From NCBI RefSeq assembly GCF_030177755.1, contig NZ_CP126539.1, positions 2,132,001-2,196,000 on the forward strand: DNA of 64,000 bases. The letters are read 5' to 3'. Origin of the DNA: Devosia sp. RR2S18 (lineage in GTDB: Bacteria; Pseudomonadota; Alphaproteobacteria; Rhizobiales; Devosiaceae). Position numbers and translations under genes: made by a program. Under the pieces are notes generated by a model. That model searched no databases and was not told the DNA's origin. It was given only the letters and a program-made list of their open reading frames with translations. This document shows, piece by piece, positions 1-8,595 of this stretch (position 1 is the first letter of the stretch; every line of letters starts with the position of its first letter).

Positions 1-398
1 TGGGCAAGAATACGTCCAGCCGCATCATTTCCAAGGGTATTGCTGCCGGCTTCTCGGACAACACCTATCGCGGTCAGGTCTCGGCCCACGCCAAGGCGAA
101 GAACGCCCGCAACTTCACGCAGTGCGATTCCCTGCTGATCGGTGACAAGTGCGGTGCCCACACCGTGCCCTATATCGAGAGCCGCAACGGTACGGCGGTG
201 TTCGAGCACGAGGCAACGACGTCCAAGATTTCGGACGACCAGATGTTCTACTGCCAGCAGCGTGGCCTCGATGAGGAAGAAGCGGTGGCCCTGATCGTCA
301 ATGGGTTCGTGCGCGACGTGCTGCAGCAATTGCCGATGGAGTTCATGGTGGAAACCCAAAAGCTGATCTCGATCAGTCTCGAAGGCAGCGTCGGCTAA
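1..398 (+). CDS. sufB: Fe-S cluster assembly scaffold SufB (C-terminal part)
   Basis: The last 131 residues of SufB; the reading frame enters from before the window (first full codon at base 3) and stops at 396-398. SufB is the core of the SufBC2D scaffold on which Fe-S clusters are built in the cytoplasm. The conserved C-terminal signature is present: TQCDSLLIGD, with the cysteine equivalent to the one implicated in cluster assembly in E. coli SufB, then KCGAHTVPYIESRNG and FEHEATTSKISDDQMFYCQQRG, the motif shared by SufB and SufD. sufC follows 59 bases later in the same direction, so this is the upstream end visible of the suf operon. The N-terminal part cannot be judged. Confidence 0.96.
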   Translation, partial: GKNTSSRIISKGIAAGFSDNTYRGQVSAHAKAKNARNFTQCDSLLIGDKCGAHTVPYIESRNGTAVFEHEATTSKISDDQMFYCQQRGLDEEEAVALIVNGFVRDVLQQLPMEFMVETQKLISISLEGSVG

Positions 399-457
399 CA
401 CAATCAAGCATCAATGCGGGCGGCGCTCAGGGCGACCCCGGCACAGTGGAGAAACAG

Positions 458-1219
458 ATGACCACCCCAATTCTTGAAATCCGGAACCTGCACGCCCGTA
501 TAGAAGATCGCGAGATCCTCAAGGGCGTCAACCTGACCATTCCTGCCGGACAGGTGCATGCTGTGATGGGCCGTAATGGCTCGGGCAAGTCGACTCTGAG
601 CTATGTGCTCGCCGGCAAGGAAGACTATGAAGTCACCGAGGGCGAGATCCTGCTCAACGGCGAAAACATTCTCGAGATGGAGCCCTCCGAGCGGGCCACT
701 GCCGGTGTATTCCTGGCCTTCCAGTACCCGATCGAGATCCCCGGCGTTGCCACGATGACCTTCCTCAAGGCGGCCATCAACGCCCAGCGTAAGGCGCGCG
801 GCGAAGGCGAGCTCTCGACGCCGGAATTCATGAGGGTCGTCAAGGAAGCCGGGTCGCAGCTCAATATCGATGCCAGCATGCTCAAGCGGCCGCTCAATGT
901 CGGTTTCTCGGGTGGCGAGAAGAAGCGTGCCGAGATCCTGCAGATGGCGCTGCTGAAGCCCTCGCTCTGCGTACTCGACGAGACTGACTCTGGCCTCGAC
1001 ATCGACGCTCTGCAACTGGTCTCCAAGGGCGTGAACGCTCTACGCGCAGAGAACCGGTCGATGCTGGTCATCACCCACTACCAGCGTCTGCTCAACCACA
1101 TCGTGCCGGACGTGGTGCATGTGTTCAGCGATGGTCGCGTCGTGGAAAGCGGCGATAAGGACCTGGCGCTGCAGCTCGAAGCCCGCGGCTACGCCGAATT
1201 CGACACGACGGCGGCCTGA
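458..1219 (+). CDS. sufC: Fe-S cluster assembly ATPase SufC
   Basis: ABC-type ATPase of 253 residues that powers the SufBC2D scaffold. Walker A is GRNGSGKST, the signature is SGGEKKRAEI and Walker B is LCVLDETDSGLDID, the usual SufC form in which the D-loop reads SGLDID. The ATG at 458 is preferred because a GGAGA ribosome site (448-452) lies just upstream; an in-frame GTG at 446 would put the start inside that site. Only three bases separate the stop from the sufD start, indicating translational coupling. Soluble; no membrane segments. Confidence 0.97.
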   Translation: MTTPILEIRNLHARIEDREILKGVNLTIPAGQVHAVMGRNGSGKSTLSYVLAGKEDYEVTEGEILLNGENILEMEPSERATAGVFLAFQYPIEIPGVATMTFLKAAINAQRKARGEGELSTPEFMRVVKEAGSQLNIDASMLKRPLNVGFSGGEKKRAEILQMALLKPSLCVLDETDSGLDIDALQLVSKGVNALRAENRSMLVITHYQRLLNHIVPDVVHVFSDGRVVESGDKDLALQLEARGYAEFDTTAA

Positions 1220-1222
1220 CCC

Positions 1223-2431
1223 ATGCGCCAGAGTTTTCCCGTCCGCCTCGGCCCCGCCGAGGACGCCCTTATCGCCCAGCTCAAGGCGGCTGGCGCCGAT
1301 CCGGTAGCCGAGCGCATCAGTGTGGCCGGCCTGCCGACCCGTCGCGTCGAGAGCTACCACTATACCGATCTCAAGACATTGCTGCGAGCAGTGCCGCCGG
1401 TAGGCGCACCGGCCAACCAGTCGGACGTTCCAGCCCTCCCTATCGACGGCGCGTTCAACCTGACATTGGTCAACGGTGTGGCTCAGCAGCAGGGGGAGGC
1501 CCCGGCCGGCCTCGCGCTCGATACCGTCAAAGGTGGCGTGCTCACCACGCGCGATGATATCCTCGTGCAGGTCAACAATGGCCTCGTGCGAGAAGCGCTG
1601 TCCCTGAATGTCTCTGCCGGCCTTAAGCAGGTGGTCCAGATTGCGCGCCGGATCGAGGGCGACGCCGCCCATGTCGCCGATGCGGTCAAGATCTTCGTGG
1701 CAGATGGGGCCACTGCCACCATCGTCGAGACCTTTTCGGGCTCGGACGCAGCGCATGTGGGTAACCACGCCAGCTATGTGGCCCTGGGCAAGGGGGCGGT
1801 CTTGACCCACATCACGGTAGATCTCAGCGCCCGGTCGGCCTCGCATTTCGCCAGCAACGAATACCATCTCGCCGATGGCGCGAAGCTGCGGACGCTGGTG
1901 ATCCATGCGGGTGCAGGGCTCGCTCGGACCAATCTCTTCCCGCAAATGGGTGGAGCGGCGGCGCATGCGGACGTCACGGGGCTCAACCTCGTGTCGCCTG
2001 GTCAGCACGCCGACATCACCATGGAAACGCACCATGCGGTGCCCCACACCTCGTCCCAGCCGCTGTTCAAGTCGATTGCCCGGGGGCGTTCAACGGCGGT
2101 GGTGCAGGGCAAGCTCGTGGTTGCTCGTGACGCGCAGAAGACCGACGCCAAGTTCATGCATCAGGGCCTGATGCTCTCCGACGAGGCGGAGATTTTGTCC
2201 AAGCCCGAGCTCGAGATCTATGCCGACGACGTGGTCTGTGGCCATGGTTCGACCTGCGGCAAGCTCGACGAAGACAGCCTTTTCTATCTCCTCAGCCGCG
2301 GTATTCCGAAGGCGGAAGCCGAGACCATGCTGGTGCGCGGCTTTATCGCCGAACTGCTCGATCCGATCGAGGACGAGGCGCTCAATGCATCGCTGCAGGA
2401 CGTCGTCGACGCCTGGCTGTTGGGCAAGTGA
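1223..2431 (+). CDS. sufD: Fe-S cluster assembly protein SufD
   Basis: 402-residue SufD, the SufB paralogue that completes the SufBC2D complex and helps iron entry into the scaffold. The beta-helix core and the C-terminal SufBD signature are visible: DAKFMHQGLMLSDEAEI, then CGHGSTCGKLDEDSLFYLLSRG. The histidine in VCGHGSTCG lies where SufD proteins have the histidine shown to matter for cluster formation. The start ATG lies 3 bases after the sufC stop. An 80-base gap before sufS contains no convincing gene, so SufE, sometimes placed here in other groups, is not encoded in this operon. Confidence 0.96.
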   Translation: MRQSFPVRLGPAEDALIAQLKAAGADPVAERISVAGLPTRRVESYHYTDLKTLLRAVPPVGAPANQSDVPALPIDGAFNLTLVNGVAQQQGEAPAGLALDTVKGGVLTTRDDILVQVNNGLVREALSLNVSAGLKQVVQIARRIEGDAAHVADAVKIFVADGATATIVETFSGSDAAHVGNHASYVALGKGAVLTHITVDLSARSASHFASNEYHLADGAKLRTLVIHAGAGLARTNLFPQMGGAAAHADVTGLNLVSPGQHADITMETHHAVPHTSSQPLFKSIARGRSTAVVQGKLVVARDAQKTDAKFMHQGLMLSDEAEILSKPELEIYADDVVCGHGSTCGKLDEDSLFYLLSRGIPKAEAETMLVRGFIAELLDPIEDEALNASLQDVVDAWLLGK

Positions 2432-2510
2432 ACCCGAGATCCTCGTGGTCAACGGCGCACCGCACGCCTGACCATGAGGGTTTCTCCGCGTCACCTTCTG
2501 GTGGGACATC

Positions 2511-3731
2511 ATGACCTTCGATCTCGAAAAAGTCCGTGCCGATTTCCCGATCCTTTCCGAAGAAATCCACGGTAAGCGGCTGGTCTATCTCGATAGCGGT
2601 GCATCGGCGCAAAAGCCGGTGCAGGTGCTCGACCGCATGGATCACGCGTTCCGGCATGAATACGCCAATGTGCACCGCGGGCTGCATACGCTCGCCAACC
2701 GCGCGACCGAAGCCTATGAGGGCGGCCGCCTGGCGGCTCAGAAGTTCCTTAATGCTGGGCGGTTTGAGGAGATCATCTTCACCAAATCGGCGACCGAGGC
2801 GATCAACCTTGTGGCGCAGTCTTTCGCTGTGCCTCGGATCGGGGAAGGCGATGAAATCGTCACCACCGTGATGGAGCACCACTCCAACATTGTGCCCTGG
2901 CATTTCCATCGCGAGCGCAAGGGTGCGGTGATCAAGTGGGTCGATGTGCGCGAAGATGGTAGCTTCGACCTTGATGCTTTCGCGGCAGCGCTGAGTGAGC
3001 GCACACGTATCGTCGCGATTACCCATATGAGCAACGTGTTGGGCACGGTGACCCCCATCAAGGAGATCATCGAGATCGCCCATGCGCGGGGCATTCCCGT
3101 TCTGGTGGATGGCTCACAGGGGGCGGTGCACACCAAGGTGGACGTGCAGGATCTCGACGCCGACTTCTACGTGATGACCGGTCACAAGCTCTATGGGCCC
3201 ACCGGCATCGGCGTGCTCTATGGGAAGTATGACCTGCTTGCGGAAATGCAGCCCTACCAGGGCGGCGGCGAGATGATCGACACGGTGTCCCTGGATGGCG
3301 TCACCTATAACGAACCGCCGCACCGTTTCGAAGCCGGTACGCCGCCGATCGTGCAGGCGATCGGGCTAGGGGCCGCGCTCCAGTACATCGAACAGCTCGG
3401 TCGTGAGAATATCGTGGCGCATGAACATGCCGTGGCCGAGTATGCGCAGGAGCGGCTGAGCCGCATCAACTCCCTTCGTCTGATCGGCACGGCTCCGAAC
3501 AAGGGCGGCATCTTTGCCTTCGACATCGAAGGGGCACATGCGCATGACGTCGCCACCATTCTTGACCGCTATGGCATCGCCGTTCGGGCGGGGACCCATT
3601 GCGCCATGCCGCTGCTCAATCGTTTTGGCGTGACCTCTACATGCCGGGCCTCCTTCGCCCTATATAACGGCAAGGACGACGTAGACGCGTTGGTGGACGG
3701 CATCGAGCGCGCCCAGAAATTTTTCGCGTAA
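2511..3731 (+). CDS. sufS: Cysteine desulfurase SufS
   Basis: PLP-dependent class V aminotransferase-fold enzyme of 406 residues that takes sulfur from L-cysteine and supplies it to SufB. PLP lysine is in MTGHKLYGPTGIGVLYG; the catalytic persulfide cysteine is in RAGTHCAMPLL, typical of group II (SufS/CsdA) desulfurases. TMEHHSNIVPW is another family signature. A GGTGGGA site precedes the ATG. The operon contains no sufE or sufU, so the sulfur-transfer partner must be elsewhere. Co-directional with sufBCD and with sufT 15 bases downstream. Confidence 0.97.
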   Translation: MTFDLEKVRADFPILSEEIHGKRLVYLDSGASAQKPVQVLDRMDHAFRHEYANVHRGLHTLANRATEAYEGGRLAAQKFLNAGRFEEIIFTKSATEAINLVAQSFAVPRIGEGDEIVTTVMEHHSNIVPWHFHRERKGAVIKWVDVREDGSFDLDAFAAALSERTRIVAITHMSNVLGTVTPIKEIIEIAHARGIPVLVDGSQGAVHTKVDVQDLDADFYVMTGHKLYGPTGIGVLYGKYDLLAEMQPYQGGGEMIDTVSLDGVTYNEPPHRFEAGTPPIVQAIGLGAALQYIEQLGRENIVAHEHAVAEYAQERLSRINSLRLIGTAPNKGGIFAFDIEGAHAHDVATILDRYGIAVRAGTHCAMPLLNRFGVTSTCRASFALYNGKDDVDALVDGIERAQKFFA

Positions 3732-3746
3732 GCCGCGGGGATCCAA

Positions 3747-4139
3747 ATGACTGATGAAACTGAAACCGCCATCACGCCCGCTACCGACACCCGCATCGCT
3801 CCCAGAATTGGGCAAGGGATCCCCGAAGGAGACGTCGAGCGCATCACGACCGATCTGATCGGTGCCCTCAAGACCGTCTATGACCCGGAAATCCCAGTCG
3901 ACATCTATGAGCTCGGACTCATCTACAAGGTCGACCTGGATGATGACCGGAACCTCACGATCGACATGACGCTCACCGCCCCGGGTTGTCCGGTCGCCGG
4001 CGAGATGCCCGGCTGGGTGGAAAACGCGGCTCGCAGTGTCGAAGGCATTCAGGACGTGACCGTGAACATGGTCTTTGATCCGCCTTGGGATGCCTCTCGC
4101 ATGAGCGAGGAAGCTCAAGTTGCGCTGAACTGGTGGTAA
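3747..4139 (+). CDS. sufT: SUF system Fe-S assembly protein, DUF59/MIP18 family (SufT-like)
   Basis: 130-residue protein with a DUF59 (MIP18) fold from about residue 30 on: the motif VYDPEIPVDIYELGLIYKVD is followed by LTAPGCPVAGEMPGWVENA, which contains the single reactive cysteine of the family. DUF59 proteins are accessory factors that help mature or deliver Fe-S clusters. The first 30 residues are low in complexity and not conserved in style. Located between sufS and sufA, the usual place in alphaproteobacterial suf operons. Exact biochemical step is not established for this branch. Confidence 0.93.
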   Translation: MTDETETAITPATDTRIAPRIGQGIPEGDVERITTDLIGALKTVYDPEIPVDIYELGLIYKVDLDDDRNLTIDMTLTAPGCPVAGEMPGWVENAARSVEGIQDVTVNMVFDPPWDASRMSEEAQVALNWW

Positions 4140-4148
4140 TCTTGGACG

Positions 4149-4169
4149 TTCACGCCTATATATCGTGAA
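4149..4169. promoter_or_regulatory. Inverted repeat around a TATATA element upstream of sufA
   Basis: TTCACG (4149-4154) and CGTGAA (4164-4169) form a perfect 6-bp inverted repeat with a 9-base spacer that consists of CCTATATAT. The AT-rich spacer could act as a -10 element for an internal sufA promoter, with the repeat as operator. I see no well spaced -35 box, and the regulator is unknown. Confidence 0.35.
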
Positions 4170-4192
4170 ACGCCGATAGAAAGACACTGCTC

Positions 4193-4573
4193 ATGGCCTT
4201 CAAGATCATGTCGCTGACAGATGCCGCCGCCGACCGCATCAACGAGATCATGGAAGACTCCGACAAGCCGGTCATTGGCGTGCGTGTGGGTGTCCGGAAT
4301 GCCGGCTGCGCGGGCATGGCCTATACGCTGGATTATGTCGCTGAGCCGGTAGCTGGCGATGACCACGTCAGCGACAAAGGTGTCGAGGTTTATATCGAGC
4401 CCAAGGCGACGATGTTCCTCCTCGGAACGATCATGGATTTTGAAGAGACCAAGATGACGTCCGGGTTCACTTTCAAGAATCCGAACCAGACCGGCGCCTG
4501 CGGCTGCGGTGAGAGTGTTCAGCTTAAACCCGCAGACCTCAAGGCGATTGCCGAGGCGCGGGCAGGGGCCTAG
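4193..4573 (+). CDS. sufA: Iron-sulfur cluster assembly/insertion protein, HesB/IscA family (SufA-type)
   Basis: A-type Fe-S carrier of 126 residues. The three conserved cysteines are present: NAGCAGMAYTLDYV and the C-terminal pair in ACGCGESVQL. A-type proteins accept clusters from the SufBCD scaffold and hand them to targets. The protein is slightly longer than E. coli SufA because of a C-terminal LKPADLKAIAEARAGA tail. It lies 53 bases after sufT, with an operator-like inverted repeat in the gap, so it may be partly uncoupled from the rest of the operon. Confidence 0.94.
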   Translation: MAFKIMSLTDAAADRINEIMEDSDKPVIGVRVGVRNAGCAGMAYTLDYVAEPVAGDDHVSDKGVEVYIEPKATMFLLGTIMDFEETKMTSGFTFKNPNQTGACGCGESVQLKPADLKAIAEARAGA

Positions 4574-4671
4574 TTCACGGTCTTGAGGGATCGTTTTTGG
4601 TTCCGCGCAGTGCCATGCCGTCGGCTTCCGCAGTTGCAGAAGCCATGTGGCTAGTGCATTGATCGGGCATC

Positions 4672-5952
4672 ATGCCACACTCCCTTCCTGACGCTCTCAC
4701 CATCGTTCCGCCCGGTCGCCCGCTCGTGGGCCGCGTAGCCCCTCCTGGGTCGAAATCGATAACGAACCGTGCGTTGTTGCTGGCCGCCCTCGCGCATGGC
4801 ACCAGTCGGCTTTCCGGTGCTCTCAAGAGCAAGGATACGACGCTTATGGCGGCCGCCTTGCGGCAGATGGGCGTGGTTGTCGAGGAGCCGGATGCCACGA
4901 GTTTCATCGTGACGAGCTCGGGGCGCCTTCAGCCGCCGACCGAGCCGCTGTTCCTGGGAAATGCTGGCACTGCCACCCGCTTTCTCACCGCAGCGGTCGC
5001 CACCGTGGCAGGCGAAGTCGTGGTCGACGGCGACGAGGATATGCGCAAGCGTCCCATCGCTCCGCTGGTGAGTGCACTTCGAGCCCTTGGCGTCGATGCC
5101 GATGCGCCAACCGGCTGTCCACCGGTGACCATTCGCGGCAAAGGCACCTTTGCGGCCGGACGGGTTGAGATCGATGCCGGCCTCTCCAGCCAATATGTCT
5201 CGGCCCTCCTGATGATCTCGCCGCTCGGAGAGGGGCCCATAGAAGTCGCATTGACCGGCACCGAGATCGGCGCGCGGGGCTATGTGGACCTCACTCTCTC
5301 TGCCATGCGGGCGTTTGGAGCTCAGGTGGACCAGGTCGATGCCGGCACTTGGCGGGTCGATGCCAAAGGCTACCGCGCGACCGACTATGCCATAGAACCA
5401 GATGCATCGGCCGCAACCTATCTGTGGGGCGCCGAAGCACTTACGGGCGGGAACATCGACCTCGGGGTGGCTGCTGACGCCTTCACGCAGCCAGACGCCG
5501 CAGCTCAGGCCGTGCTCGCACAGTTTCCGAACATGCCGTCGGTCATCGATGGTTCACAGATGCAGGATGCGGTTCCCACTCTGGCTGTGGTTGCCGCGTT
5601 CAACAATCATCCAGTACGCTTTACCGGCATCGCCAATCTTCGCGTCAAGGAGACTGACCGCGTTCGCGCCGTCGCAAACGAGCTGAACCGCATTTTGCCA
5701 GGATTGGGAACCGAAGAGGGCGACGATCTGCTGGTGGCCTCTGATCCTGAGTTGGCGAGAAAGCTTGCTGGCCGCAATAGCCGGATAGAGATTGAGACCT
5801 ATCACGACCATCGCATCGCCATGGCCTTCGCCCTGGCAGGGCTGCGCATACCCAATATCGTTATCCTCGACCCGGCCTGCACCGGTAAGACCTATCCCGA
5901 ATACTGGGACATGCTGGAGGGCTTGGGCGTCACGCTCCAGCCCGAGCGTTAG
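4672..5952 (+). CDS. aroA: 3-phosphoshikimate 1-carboxyvinyltransferase (EPSP synthase)
   Basis: 426-residue EPSP synthase, sixth step of the shikimate pathway (shikimate-3-phosphate plus PEP to EPSP). Visible motifs: PPGSKSITNRALLLAAL near the N terminus, GNAGTATRFLTAA in the PEP site, SSQYVSALLMISPL, DGSQMQDAVPTLAV, RVKETDRVRA and a C-terminal HHDRIAMAF-like YHDHRIAMAFALAG. The motif set differs from the class II enzyme common in rhizobia (Agrobacterium CP4 type with GNAATGCR). The residue after Arg in GNAGTATRF is Phe instead of the Pro of E. coli AroA. The last four bases overlap the end of the convergent diguanylate cyclase gene. Confidence 0.95.
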   Translation: MPHSLPDALTIVPPGRPLVGRVAPPGSKSITNRALLLAALAHGTSRLSGALKSKDTTLMAAALRQMGVVVEEPDATSFIVTSSGRLQPPTEPLFLGNAGTATRFLTAAVATVAGEVVVDGDEDMRKRPIAPLVSALRALGVDADAPTGCPPVTIRGKGTFAAGRVEIDAGLSSQYVSALLMISPLGEGPIEVALTGTEIGARGYVDLTLSAMRAFGAQVDQVDAGTWRVDAKGYRATDYAIEPDASAATYLWGAEALTGGNIDLGVAADAFTQPDAAAQAVLAQFPNMPSVIDGSQMQDAVPTLAVVAAFNNHPVRFTGIANLRVKETDRVRAVANELNRILPGLGTEEGDDLLVASDPELARKLAGRNSRIEIETYHDHRIAMAFALAGLRIPNIVILDPACTGKTYPEYWDMLEGLGVTLQPER

Positions 5953-7001
5953 GCCGCGGATGCACTTTCGGCGCTGGGCAGATCTGTCTCGCTGATGACC
6001 TTGTTTCGACCAGCCGATTTCGCTGCATAGAGGCAGCGGTCCGCTCGTTCGATCAGGGCTGCAGCTGTCTCGCCCAGCCGGTACTCAGCGATACCGAAGG
6101 ACGCCGTGATCCGTCCGAGCTTCTCGTTGGTCGAACGCTTCAGCAACTCCTTGGCATGCACAGCGCGACGGATATTCTCCGCTACGATAGTTGCGCCGAT
6201 CAGATTGGTTGAAGGCAGGATGGCGGCAAACTCCTCCCCGCCGAAACGCGCGGCGAGGTCGTTGCTGCGGATGTTTGATTTCAATGTCATAGCGACAAGC
6301 CGCAACACCTGATCCCCGGTCTGGTGCCCGAAATTGTCGTTGAAAGTCTTGAAATGGTCGATATCGGACAGCATCAGGCAGAATGGTGCACCGCCGCCTT
6401 CGGCGGTCTCGATGGCGTTGGCGAGTTCCTGCTCGAAGCGCTTGCGGTTGGCAATCTTGGTCAACGGATCCAGGAGTGACTCGCGCCGAACGTCATCAAG
6501 GTCGCGCTGCAGGGAGGCAATGTCGTCACGCGAGGATTCGAGTTTTCGCTCGAGTTCAGTATTAGTATCCTGCATGTGACGGGTTTCTGCGAGAAGCCGC
6601 GCAGCCAGTGCCTTCAATGCTGACTCGGAGGCATCGTTCTCGAGGTCATCCGTCACCGACTCAAGTGAGCCGGAATAGGCATGTGCGGTGTTCATCGCGG
6701 TTTCGATAGCGAGATGCATCGCGTCGATGCGCTCGTTCATGCGCTCGGATACGCTCGACATGCGATCCTGCACGTTGGCTTTCAAGAACTCGTTGTAGAG
6801 GCTTTGAGCCGCCGCCTCCGAAAAGGCAGTCCCGCTTCTGAACAGGGAATTGAGGTGCTGGTTGAGAGTCGGGTTCACACCCGTCGCATAGGTGAACAGC
6901 AGCTCGTAAAATTGGGGGTAGGGGGGAATCCCGCTGCGCTTCAGGAGTTCCAAGGCGGTGTCGGCATAGCCGACCGCCCGATCAAAGTCCTCTTCGGCCA
7001 C
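5949..7001 (-). CDS. Diguanylate cyclase (GGDEF domain)
   Basis: About 350 residues. The C-terminal GGDEF domain carries an intact GGEEF catalytic motif, and an RSND sequence five residues before it fits the RxxD product-inhibition site, so it should make c-di-GMP and be feedback controlled. The N-terminal part (roughly 1-165) starts with a helical segment containing SGIPPYPQFYELLFTYATG and continues as coiled coil (about 125-175); no membrane segment, so cytoplasmic with an unknown input. I chose the GTG at 7001 since GGGGGA sits directly upstream; a GTG at 7037 is possible but has no ribosome site. Downstream of the helicase gene on the same strand with its own likely promoter. Confidence 0.93.
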   Translation of the reverse strand: MAEEDFDRAVGYADTALELLKRSGIPPYPQFYELLFTYATGVNPTLNQHLNSLFRSGTAFSEAAAQSLYNEFLKANVQDRMSSVSERMNERIDAMHLAIETAMNTAHAYSGSLESVTDDLENDASESALKALAARLLAETRHMQDTNTELERKLESSRDDIASLQRDLDDVRRESLLDPLTKIANRKRFEQELANAIETAEGGGAPFCLMLSDIDHFKTFNDNFGHQTGDQVLRLVAMTLKSNIRSNDLAARFGGEEFAAILPSTNLIGATIVAENIRRAVHAKELLKRSTNEKLGRITASFGIAEYRLGETAAALIERADRCLYAAKSAGRNKVISETDLPSAESASAA

Positions 7002-7069
7002 AGCTTCCCCCGCGCTTCGTTGCGCCCTGAACCGCACGCTTGCACCGCGCGATTCATTCCGTCGTGGTG

Positions 7070-7098
7070 TTTATCGCCGCAAACGATCTGGAAAGCAA
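7070..7098 (-). promoter_or_regulatory. Predicted sigma70-type promoter for the diguanylate cyclase
   Basis: On the minus strand TTGCTT (7098-7093) and GATAAA (7075-7070) are separated by 17 bases, 69 bases upstream of the chosen start. Sequence match only. Confidence 0.35.
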
Positions 7099-7143
7099 AG
7101 TACCTATGAGAGTTTTAGCGGCTCGGAGGTATGCTAGCAGTCG

Positions 7144-8595
7144 CTAGTTACTGATCCGTGTCGGACGCAGCAGGAATGCCGGAACCGGCCCGTCATTGCC
7201 AAATGGCGTCCCATCGCTCTCCACCTCCTGCAGATCGGCGGGCGGCCGCCCACGCGGTGGTCTGCCGCGGGCCGGCCTCGCTGGCTTTGCTTCCGCAGGC
7301 GGGTTGGGCGCTTCGGCCGCGAGCACAGGTGCTGCTTCCGCCACTTCCGGCGCTTCAGCCGTCCGGCGACCGCCACGCGCACCCCCGCGCGTTGCACCGC
7401 GTCTGGAGCGGGCTGGCCGGCTGGGTGCCTCTTCCTCGCTGCTGGTCGCTGGCGCAGCAGGGACACCTGCGGGCTCAAGATATTCGATTGGCTTCTGGAT
7501 GAGCTTCAGGATCGCGTCCAAGTGCTTGCTGTCGGCAGATGACACCAGCGTATAGGCAGCACCTGTCCGGCCAGCACGGCCTGTTCTGCCGATTCTGTGG
7601 ACATAATCCTCGGCATGCACCGGCACGTCGAAATTGAAGACGTGGGTGACGGCCGGAATATCGAGGCCGCGGGCAGCAACATCGCTGGCCACCAGAAGTG
7701 TCAGCTTGTCGGCCTTGAAGGCGTCCAGGGTTTCCGTGCGGCTTTTCTGGTCCATGTCGCCATGGAGGGCGCCGGCATTGTAGCCATGGCGCTGCAGCGA
7801 CCGTGCCAACGTGGCCACGTCCCGTTTGCGATTGCAGAAGATGATGGCGTTGGTAAGCCCCTCGGAGGCGTCGATTGCAGCCCGCAGGCCAGCCCGCTTC
7901 TCGTCTGGCTTGTTCGATACGCGGATGAGCTTCTGGTCGATGGTCTCGGCCGTCGAGCTCTGGCGTGCCACCTGGACGCGCACCGGATCGTTGAGAAATT
8001 TCTTGGTGAGGCGCTCGATCTCAGTCGACATGGTTGCGGAGAACAACATGGTCTGGCGTCGCGCCGGCAGGCGCGAACAGATCTTCTCGATGTCATCGAT
8101 GAAGCCCATGTCCAGCATGCGGTCAGCCTCGTCGATGACGAGGATGTCCACGCCATTGAGCAGGATCTTGCCGCGATCAAACTGGTCGAGCAGGCGACCT
8201 GGGGTGGCGATCAGCACGTCGACGCCACGATCAAGCTTCTTGTTCTGCTCTTCGAAGCTGACGCCGCCAATGATCAGAGCCATGGTCAGTCGATGGTTCT
8301 TGCCGTACTTTTCGAAGTTGTCGGCAACCTGGGCGGCGAGCTCTCGGGTTGGCTCGAGGATGAGCGTCCGCGGCATGCGTGCGCGCGCTCGGCCATTCTC
8401 AAGGAGCGTCAGCATGGGCAGAACGAACGAAGCCGTCTTGCCGGTGCCGGTCTGGGCGATGCCTATGATGTCCTTCTTGTCGAGGACGTGCGGGATGGCC
8501 TGCGCCTGAATCTCGGTCGGCGTCGTGTATCCGGCGGCAACGACCGCCTCGGTTACTTTGCTGGATAGGCCAAGCCCGGAGAAGTTTTCAGTCAA
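7144..8595 (-). CDS. rhlE: DEAD-box RNA helicase, RhlE-like
   Basis: 483-residue ATP-dependent RNA helicase. Motifs in order: Q motif region YTTPTEIQAQAIP, motif I AQTGTGKT, Ia PTRELAAQ, II VIDEADRMLDMGF, III FSATM, V DVAARGLDIP and VI HRIGRTGRAGR. The C-terminal 100 residues are rich in Arg, Gly, Pro and Ala (RGGARGGRR, RGRPPRGRPP), a disordered RNA-binding tail. The start is a TTG: an in-frame TAA lies two codons upstream and there is no other start until well into the conserved core. It is followed by the diguanylate cyclase gene on the same strand. A long leader and promoter-like boxes lie upstream. Confidence 0.93.
   Translation of the reverse strand: MTENFSGLGLSSKVTEAVVAAGYTTPTEIQAQAIPHVLDKKDIIGIAQTGTGKTASFVLPMLTLLENGRARARMPRTLILEPTRELAAQVADNFEKYGKNHRLTMALIIGGVSFEEQNKKLDRGVDVLIATPGRLLDQFDRGKILLNGVDILVIDEADRMLDMGFIDDIEKICSRLPARRQTMLFSATMSTEIERLTKKFLNDPVRVQVARQSSTAETIDQKLIRVSNKPDEKRAGLRAAIDASEGLTNAIIFCNRKRDVATLARSLQRHGYNAGALHGDMDQKSRTETLDAFKADKLTLLVASDVAARGLDIPAVTHVFNFDVPVHAEDYVHRIGRTGRAGRTGAAYTLVSSADSKHLDAILKLIQKPIEYLEPAGVPAAPATSSEEEAPSRPARSRRGATRGGARGGRRTAEAPEVAEAAPVLAAEAPNPPAEAKPARPARGRPPRGRPPADLQEVESDGTPFGNDGPVPAFLLRPTRISN

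Noticed and set aside
2432..2510. Possible tiny gene between sufD and sufS
   Set aside because: The only ATG frame there runs into sufS out of frame with no ribosome site.
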